DNA from: Neostapfia colusana
Lineage: Eukaryota > Streptophyta > Magnoliopsida > Poales > Poaceae
Direction of reading: 5' to 3'
NCBI GenBank assembly: GCA_030760725.1
Contig: JASWHV010000016.1
Coordinates: forward strand, 13,321,084 to 13,385,083
DNA: 64,000 bases
Below are positions 57,988-64,000 of this stretch, piece after piece. Under the pieces are notes generated by a model. The model searched no databases. It saw only the letters and a program-made list of their open reading frames with translations, and was not told the DNA's origin. Made by a program: the position numbers and the translations under genes. Positions within the stretch are counted from its first letter, which is position 1, and each line of letters begins with the position of its first letter.

Positions 57988-60249
57988 CTACACAGCAGCA
58001 CAATACGTCGATGACTCAATACTGGGGTTAGTTAAAAGACTTTTAGGAATCCAGTACTGAGTCACACGACGTCCAGCAGGAATAACACACGAAAGCTGAG
58101 AAGGTACAGCAGGTTTATGAGCCAAACATCGAAAATTTTTGTTCCCAACTACTGACTTAGAAGATGTGTTATATGTAGCACAAAAAACAGTAGGTTCGGG
58201 AGCAAGTTTTTGACTCATTACAGCAGGTTGCAAGCTCCGAACATTCGGTCTAGCAGATTTTGCTTGGTTGTTATGTGATCTAGCAAGTATTCTTTGTTTC
58301 TTATCGTGTTTAGCTAGTCTATAACAAAAATCCATGACATGACCATCTCTACCACAGTAGGTACAATGAAAAATAACCTTATTATCATGTCTAGATGAGC
58401 AAGCAACACGTTTATTAGAACCCGAATGGGACAGTACTCCTGCAGATTTGAAAATCACCTCTTTTTGTCTAGGAGCTGTTTGAATCAAACCGCTTCCTAA
58501 TGACTTTACAACTTTAGGTGGGTGTGCCTTAGCATGAGCATGAGAATTAAAACCTAAACCAGTTTTATCATTACAAGACTTGGAAGAATTCAGCAGCAAG
58601 TTTAGGTTCTTATTTGTATTAGAAAACCGATCTAGTGTCCTATGCATGTCATCAAGTTTATTGGACAGATCAAAGCAGTTTTCACATGAAGTTTTTTCTT
58701 TTAGTTTGCAATTTGAACAATATTTAACTTCATGCACACGTAAAGCATTGTTCAAAATAGAAATCTCATTCATAGCATCATTTAGTTTCTTATTCAGATC
58801 ATCACATGAAGAACAATGCAAATCAATTGTAGAACAACAAGCATCTTTCAAATTTTTATCATTAAGTGCAGCAAGCTCTTTGTTCTTTTCAATTTCAAGT
58901 TCAAGTTTATCAAGTGTAGATGCGTATGCACTTCTTAAAGAGGATAATTGTTCATAAATCAAATCACATGAGGAACAAGAATCATCACTAGGAATCAAAG
59001 TTTTTAAAAGATTAATTTCAGATTCTAGTGATTCAATTTTAACAGCATTGTTCCTAAGTTTTTTATCCTTTTTCTTTAATATAATAGTGGCACGAGAAAT
59101 AGCATCACACATTTCTTCGCAAGTGGGACATACCTCTTCGTCGTCGCTGTTGTGTTCTGCCTCCTCGGAGCTTGAACTTGACTTGCTCGCCATGCAGCAC
59201 ATATTTGCCATAGCTTCTTCATCTTCATCACTACCGGTGTCCACATCACTTGAGCCAAAATCTTGAAGTGCAGAGATCATACTATGCACTATGTTGCGCA
59301 TTGATAAATCTTTCTTCTTCTTATTCTTTGCAAACGATTTCTTCGGCCTTGTTTGCTTTTCTTCACGTGAAGTCGGACCTGAAAGGTTAGGGCCCTCCAT
59401 ACGAAAATGTCCTGTCTTACCACATTCAAAACATCGTTGAGGTCCAGAGCTTCCTCTCCTTCTAGTTCTCACATTTTGCAATGCTTTTGAGAACCGAGTA
59501 GAGATGAGTGCAAGCTCCTCCTCTGGAAACTCTTCAATCTGTTCAAGGGTTAGAGAGGACAGCAAAGAGAGTGCACCACTAGATGATGATTGACTAGAAC
59601 TAGACATGTCACGTTGCGAAACAAATGCAATAGACTTGTTGGGGTTTTTACGTGAGATGATGTCAATTTCATGAGTTTTCAATTTAGAATAAAGCACGTC
59701 TAAAGTAAGAGAACTCATGACAGTAGTTTCACGAATAGATGTAACTTTCATCTCCCAAATTGACATATCTAATGCTCCTAACAATTGTCTAGCATTTTCA
59801 GCATCTGAAAAGTTAACATTGACACTACGCAAGTTGCTGAGAATTTTATTAAAGCGAGCAAAAAGGTCGTCAATTGACTCACCGGGTTGCATCCCAAAAC
59901 GCATGTATTCTTTCTTGAACATATCATGCCTTACCTCCTTGATCGTATTGGATCCTTCATGGTAGTCACAAAGAGCTTTCCAAACATCATATGCAGATTG
60001 GAGGTGTGCAACACGGTCGAAGTCGCTTTGAGTTAATCCTTGGATGATCAAGTTGCGAGCCTTGTTGTTGTTGTCAACATCTCTCATGTTTGCAGCCGTA
60101 ACTTGATTGTTGGGTGGTACATCGAAGTTCCGGTAGACCTTTTCCCATATGGCGAAGCCTTGTGCCTGTATGTAGGCCTCCATCCGCGCCTTCCAAACCT
60201 GAAAATCGATGCCATTGAACAAACAAGGTTTTGCGGAGTACTTCTCCAT
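57988..60249 (-). CDS. Copia E gag, 753 aa
   Basis: The minus-strand frame from ATG 60249 ends in TAG at 57988-57990. The N-terminal 150 residues are a copia gag (UBN2-like) domain beginning with a motif like LFNGIDFQVWKARMEAY. A first zinc knuckle near residues 273-286 reads CFECGKTGHFRMEG: the fourth ligand, normally Cys, is Gly. Residues of about 370-570 are acidic/heptad-rich and probably coiled coil. A second, complete knuckle, CTYCGRDGHVMDFC, is near 630-643. The protease follows in phase after the TAG, so the stop is either a CAG-to-TAG mutation or a readthrough stop. Length fits SIRE/Maximus gag proteins. Confidence 0.88.
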   Translation of the reverse strand: MEKYSAKPCLFNGIDFQVWKARMEAYIQAQGFAIWEKVYRNFDVPPNNQVTAANMRDVDNNNKARNLIIQGLTQSDFDRVAHLQSAYDVWKALCDYHEGSNTIKEVRHDMFKKEYMRFGMQPGESIDDLFARFNKILSNLRSVNVNFSDAENARQLLGALDMSIWEMKVTSIRETTVMSSLTLDVLYSKLKTHEIDIISRKNPNKSIAFVSQRDMSSSSQSSSSGALSLLSSLTLEQIEEFPEEELALISTRFSKALQNVRTRRRGSSGPQRCFECGKTGHFRMEGPNLSGPTSREEKQTRPKKSFAKNKKKKDLSMRNIVHSMISALQDFGSSDVDTGSDEDEEAMANMCCMASKSSSSSEEAEHNSDDEEVCPTCEEMCDAISRATIILKKKDKKLRNNAVKIESLESEINLLKTLIPSDDSCSSCDLIYEQLSSLRSAYASTLDKLELEIEKNKELAALNDKNLKDACCSTIDLHCSSCDDLNKKLNDAMNEISILNNALRVHEVKYCSNCKLKEKTSCENCFDLSNKLDDMHRTLDRFSNTNKNLNLLLNSSKSCNDKTGLGFNSHAHAKAHPPKVVKSLGSGLIQTAPRQKEVIFKSAGVLSHSGSNKRVACSSRHDNKVIFHCTYCGRDGHVMDFCYRLAKHDKKQRILARSHNNQAKSARPNVRSLQPAVMSQKLAPEPTVFCATYNTSSKSVVGNKNFRCLAHKPAVPSQLSCVIPAGRRVTQYWIPKSLLTNPSIESSTYCAAV

Positions 60250-60291
60250 GATGGTTAGTCAAAACACGTGCAAATCACAAAGATTAGAGCA

Positions 60292-60309
60292 TCTTGGCTC
60301 TGATACCAA
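60292..60309 (-). other. Copia E primer-binding site (initiator tRNA-Met)
   Basis: The reverse strand reads TTGGTATCAGAGCCAAG one base after the 5' LTR, complementary to the 3' end of initiator tRNA-Met. Confidence 0.88.
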
Positions 60310-60310
60310 T

Positions 60311-61934
60311 TGTAGGATCGAAGAGCACATGAAAAGCTACCAGAGGGGGGTGAATGGTAGATTAAAACTTTTCGCAGCGGAAACAACAAAAACCCCTCAG
60401 CAAAAAATCAATCGGTTAAAGAAACTGTGTGTGCAAGTGTTTTAAAACGTGTTCAACCATGACAAATTAAGTAGAGAGGTAGAGAATCAAGTCACGGATC
60501 TAATGCAACAAGAATCACTTGAAAACACGAAGTAAAACTTGAGATACGATCAAAACATTAAACGAAGATCAATCTGTTCTACCCGATATAAAACAGATCT
60601 GCAACGCTGCAAAGAAACTCGTGTATCTCAAAAACTACAGATCCGAAGCTCGTGAAAATTTCAAAGATGATAGATAATTGAGTTGTGAAGACAACCCAAA
60701 AAGAATCACGTCAATCGGATCTGTAAACCTCGAGTTATGAATGAAACACCGAAGCAACGTCGGTCTGTTCAGAAACTCGGCGAGAAAGACTTGACGAAAA
60801 ACAAGTCGGACGAACAAGGCACAAAAGCTCCTCGAAACTATGAACTTTATTAAATAGAAACACAATAGGAACAGCCCAAAGTTCTCTCACCAGGAGAGCT
60901 CTGGCCTCCCTTGCTTTTATAGCCAGCCCTCAGGCTGAACAATCCAATCTAGGACTCCTACTCCTAATTGGACTCGTATCCTAACTTACCATAACTGCTC
61001 AGGACTCTCCTATTCGCAGATAGAAGCAATCGTGAGACTTCCAAACACCTTAGGACCGTCCTAAACATTCCTAAAACAACTCAACTTCGTGCCTAGCACG
61101 AAATCCTTTCATAAGCAACTCAAATCTCCCATATTTGAGCCATATCCGACTCAGCCTCAGCCTGAGTACGCAATCCAGCCGGTTGGACCTTTCCGACCAA
61201 TTCTTTACGTCCACTTCTCTTCATCACGCCTTGGAACAATGTTGCCACGTCCATGCACTCCTTGCACATGTGCAAACACCTTCCAACAACGTACACGCAA
61301 CCTTCATATGCACTGCCCTTGATCCAAACATGCTGCGCGACCTCCCGATCAACTCAACCACAGCTCCTCCCGAACTTGGTTGTTGGAACCTCATCTCCTC
61401 CCTAAGACTAGTCCAAGGATCCCGTCACCAGCCATGTCTTGAACTCAAGCAACACCTGCACATGAATAAACAACCAATTCTTCCGAGCACAAGTCCTCGA
61501 CTTGACTCACGTCAGTTCGAAAACCACAACACCTTACATGAGCACGTCACATAAGCATGTCGCAAACCATATCAAATGATAACAGACATAACCACCAAAA
61601 CACACCAAAAACTTAGCAAATTAATACTAAGCAAACCTTCCCATAAAGCAAGTTTGAAACATTGCGAGTTAAAAGCAAAAACAAGATGCTGCAGTTCTAC
61701 GAGTTGAACTTCACGGGAGCTCCCTAAAAACAAGCTCCGGACGTCACAGAAGCTCTCTGGACCTTGCAGGAGCTCTCCGGACCTTGCGTCGGACCTTGCC
61801 AACACTTGGCGGACCTAACAAAGAACTTGTCGGACCATGCAACAGAAGAATGTTTTGGAAATATTCAAAACTTTGAATGTTAATGCTAACTTTTATCCTA
61901 ATTGCCAATGTATTCAGCACACATAGGTCTCACA
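60311..61934 (-). repeat. Copia E 5' LTR (1,624 bp)
   Basis: Plus-strand ends are TGTAGGATCG and GGTCTCACA. TATA box at 60914-60921 (reverse). The uninterrupted reading aagtcctcgacttg at about 61490-61503 shows where solo LTR F entered the other LTR. A CGGACCT-type repeat cluster lies at about 61735-61840. Confidence 0.93.
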
Positions 61935-61939
61935 GCCTG
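61935..61939. other. Copia E right target-site duplication (GCCTG)
   Basis: Partner of 47814-47818, exact 5-bp match. Confidence 0.92.
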
Positions 61940-64000
61940 TCTACTACATCAGCGAAGTCCTTCATGACGCCAAGACAAGGTACCTGGAGGTCCACAAGCT
62001 GCTGTATGCAGTGCTCATGGCGTCCAGGAAGCTCCGCCTCTACTTTCAGGCCCACCGGGTCTCGGTGGTCACCTCCTATCTGCTGAAGGCGATCCTTCAC
62101 AGCCCCCACGCGACTGGCAATGTCGCTAAATGGGCAGCGGAGCTGGCGGAGTTTGAGCTGGACTTCCTTCCTCGCCATGCAGTCAAGAGCCAAGCGCTGG
62201 CTGACTTCGTGGCTGAGTGGACGCCAACGAAGGCTGACCCAGGGGGCCACGAAGACGGTGAACCAAAGCACCGAGCTCTGGTCTTCACCGGGCCTCACTG
62301 GACGCTCTTCTTCGACGGCTCTACGCGAAAGCAGGGGGCCGGTGCCGGCGTACTGCTTCTCATGCCATCGGGGGAGCAGTTTGGGTACATGGTGTGTCTC
62401 AATTTCAAGTCAACCAACAACATGGCAGAGTATGAAGCACTCATCTTTGGCCTACAGACAGCCCTGTCTCTGGGCGCTCGCCAGTTGTTGGCACAGGGCG
62501 ACTCCTAGCTGGTTATCAAGCAAGTTAAGGGTGAATGCTCCTGCAATGACCCACAGCTAGCTGCTTATCTGCTCCACGTGCAGATGTTGGAGAAAGACTT
62601 CCTTGCCTTGGACCTGCGCCACGTACCGCGCGCTGGCAATGACGCAGCTGACGACCTTTCAACGAAGGCTTCCACCGGAGCACCCGTGCCCAACGGAGTC
62701 TTCGAGAGGACGTTGCTGCGGCCCACAGCCCGGCCCGCCGAGCCGGGCGAAGGGGGCTGGACCAGCACCTCGAAGCTGGCGGTCCCGGCGGCCCTGCAAC
62801 CATGGATGCCGCCAAGGATCGTAAGCGTCACTGGGGACTCCGTGCAACCCAGCGCTCAAGATCCAGAAGCTCAAGTCAGACCCGATGCATGGATCACGGA
62901 GATCCGGGACTACTTGAAAGACAACATCCCCCCTGATGAACATGCAACCGCTGAACGGGTTGTGCGTATGGCTAAGAGATACGCGCTGGTAGAAGGGGAT
63001 CTCTACCGGCGTGGCACCAACCACGTCCTATTGCGGTGCATAACCCAGTGGGAAGGCTGCGACTTGCTCGCTGAGATCCATGGAGGCGAATGTGGGAGTC
63101 ACTCTTCCTCGCGCACGCTTGTCGGTAAAGCCTTCCGGCATGGCTTCTACTGGCTGACAGCACTCCAGGATGCCGTCAAGCTGGTCGAGAGCTGCAAGGC
63201 GTGCCAGTTCCACGCCAAGCAGATCCTGGGACCATTCCCCAGATCCGTCAGGGGATTCCGATACCTCTATGTCACCATCGACAAGTTCACCAAGTGGCCG
63301 GAGGCCACACCAGTTGTCACCATCAACAAGCAATCAGCAGTAAAGTTCATCAAGTCGATTGTCTGCCAGATCGGGGTCCTGAACAGAATCATCACCGACA
63401 ACGGGACCCAGTTCACCAGCGCAGCATTCCAAGACTACTGCGAAGACCTCGGCATCCAGGTGTGCTATGCCTCTGTTGCTCACCCAAAGAGCAATGGGCA
63501 AGTTGAGAGGGCCAACGCCGAGATTCTTCGGGGCCTCAAGACTCGCACCTATGCCAGCCTGAAGAAACATGGTGCCAATTGGGTGGATGAGCTTCCGAGC
63601 ACACTATGGGCTAACCGGACATCCCAGAGCCGGGCCACCGGAGAGACACCCTTCTTTATGGTGTATGGGGCCGAAGCTGTGCTTCCCCCAGAGATCACCA
63701 TGAAGTCTCACCGTGTCCGAGCTTATGACGAAGCCGCGCAGGACAACCTCCGGCGTGGAAAAATCGACCTCGTCGACGAGGCCCGATTGCATGCAGCACT
63801 CCGTAACGCACGGTACAGACAAGCGCTCCGTCGCTACCACCAGAGGTCTGTGCGTGCCCGGAAGCTGCAGGAAGGTGACCTGGTGCTGCGACACATACTT
63901 TCTCGCGAAGGGACCCACAAACTCTCCCCTAGTTGGGAAGGTCCCTTCCGAGTCAAAAAAGTGTGCCTCCCCAGGTGCGTACGCCTTCCCACCGAGGATG
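61935..64000 (+). pseudogene. Tat element D pol, right part (runs off window)
   Basis: After the GCCTG duplication the pol frame resumes at PVYYISEV in the split RNase H and continues through the archaeal-type RNase H and integrase to the window edge. TAG at 62506-62508 stops the frame just after the RNase H Gly-Asp-Ser motif. In integrase, 69 bp are missing at 63226/63227 relative to array unit 1, with ATCC at both breakpoints; the loss is in frame but removes the first catalytic Asp. The catalytic Glu (NGQVERANAE) is kept. The 3' part and LTR lie right of the window. Confidence 0.9.

Larger units (their letters stand above)
47819..61934 (-). mobile_element. Ty1/copia element E, SIRE/Maximus-like
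   Basis: This minus-strand element has a 5' LTR (60311-61934), primer-binding site, a long gag, pol, about 1 kb of non-coding 3' sequence, a polypurine tract and a 3' LTR split into 47819-49002 and 53374-53819 by solo LTR F. The order integrase before reverse transcriptase makes it Ty1/copia. The long gag with a coiled coil and two zinc knuckles, and repeated GGGGGAG tracts, suggest the SIRE/Maximus lineage (inference). A block of about 172 bases at the LTR end shows six differences between the two LTRs by eye, implying an old but not ancient insertion. Confidence 0.92.

Overview
The window holds no recognisable host gene. It is one block of nested plant LTR retrotransposons, as in heterochromatic, intergenic DNA of a large grass genome. 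The grass assignment rests on the families present: Tat-clade Ty3/gypsy elements with two RNase H domains and an antisense ORF, Tekay-like chromoviruses with 3 kb LTRs, and a SIRE/Maximus-like Ty1/copia element. Species cannot be named from the sequence alone.

Insertions can be ordered from LTR ends (TG...CA), 5-bp target-site duplications (TSDs) and interrupted reading frames. The oldest is Tat element D (+ strand; 45070-47818 and 61935-64000, running off the right edge). Tat element C (- strand; 40406-45069) lies in D's gag. Tat element B (+ strand; 7715-9506 and 40203-40405) lies in C's pol. A Tekay-like chromovirus, CV1 (+ strand; 1-7714), lies in B's antisense ORF. A second chromovirus, CV2 (- strand; 9507-10093 and 29820-40197, TSD ACAAG), lies in B's LTR. 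A Tat tandem array (+ strand; 10094-29819, TSD CAATC) lies in CV2's 3' LTR. A solo Tat LTR (- strand; 17559-18681) lies in that array. Independently, the copia element E (- strand; 47819-61934, TSD GCCTG) lies in D's pol, and a 4.37 kb solo LTR, F (49003-53373, TSD ACAAG), lies in E's 3' LTR. The deepest path is D > C > B > CV2 > array > solo LTR, six levels.

The Tat array is unusual: LTR-internal-LTR-internal-LTR inside a single TSD, which points to unequal recombination. Its first unit has an uninterrupted 1,200-codon pol, but with the integrase catalytic Glu changed to Gln and an archaeal-type RNase H Asp changed to Glu. Its second unit has lost gag by a microhomology deletion. Its last LTR carries an 827-bp internal tandem duplication. 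In the Tat family gag-protease and pol share one frame, separated by a conserved TAG; element C has lost this stop from its frame through two deletions totalling 21 nt.

The best candidate for something under-described is the antisense cargo of the Tat family. Between pol and the 3' LTR there is a promoter-like region and an antisense ORF. In B it encodes a Transposase_28-like ('putative gypsy type transposon') protein. In the array copies the same position carries an unrelated ORF. A second theme is arrays of G-box (CACGTG) repeats in the LTRs of two unrelated Ty3 lineages. Every element in the window has at least one inactivating lesion.
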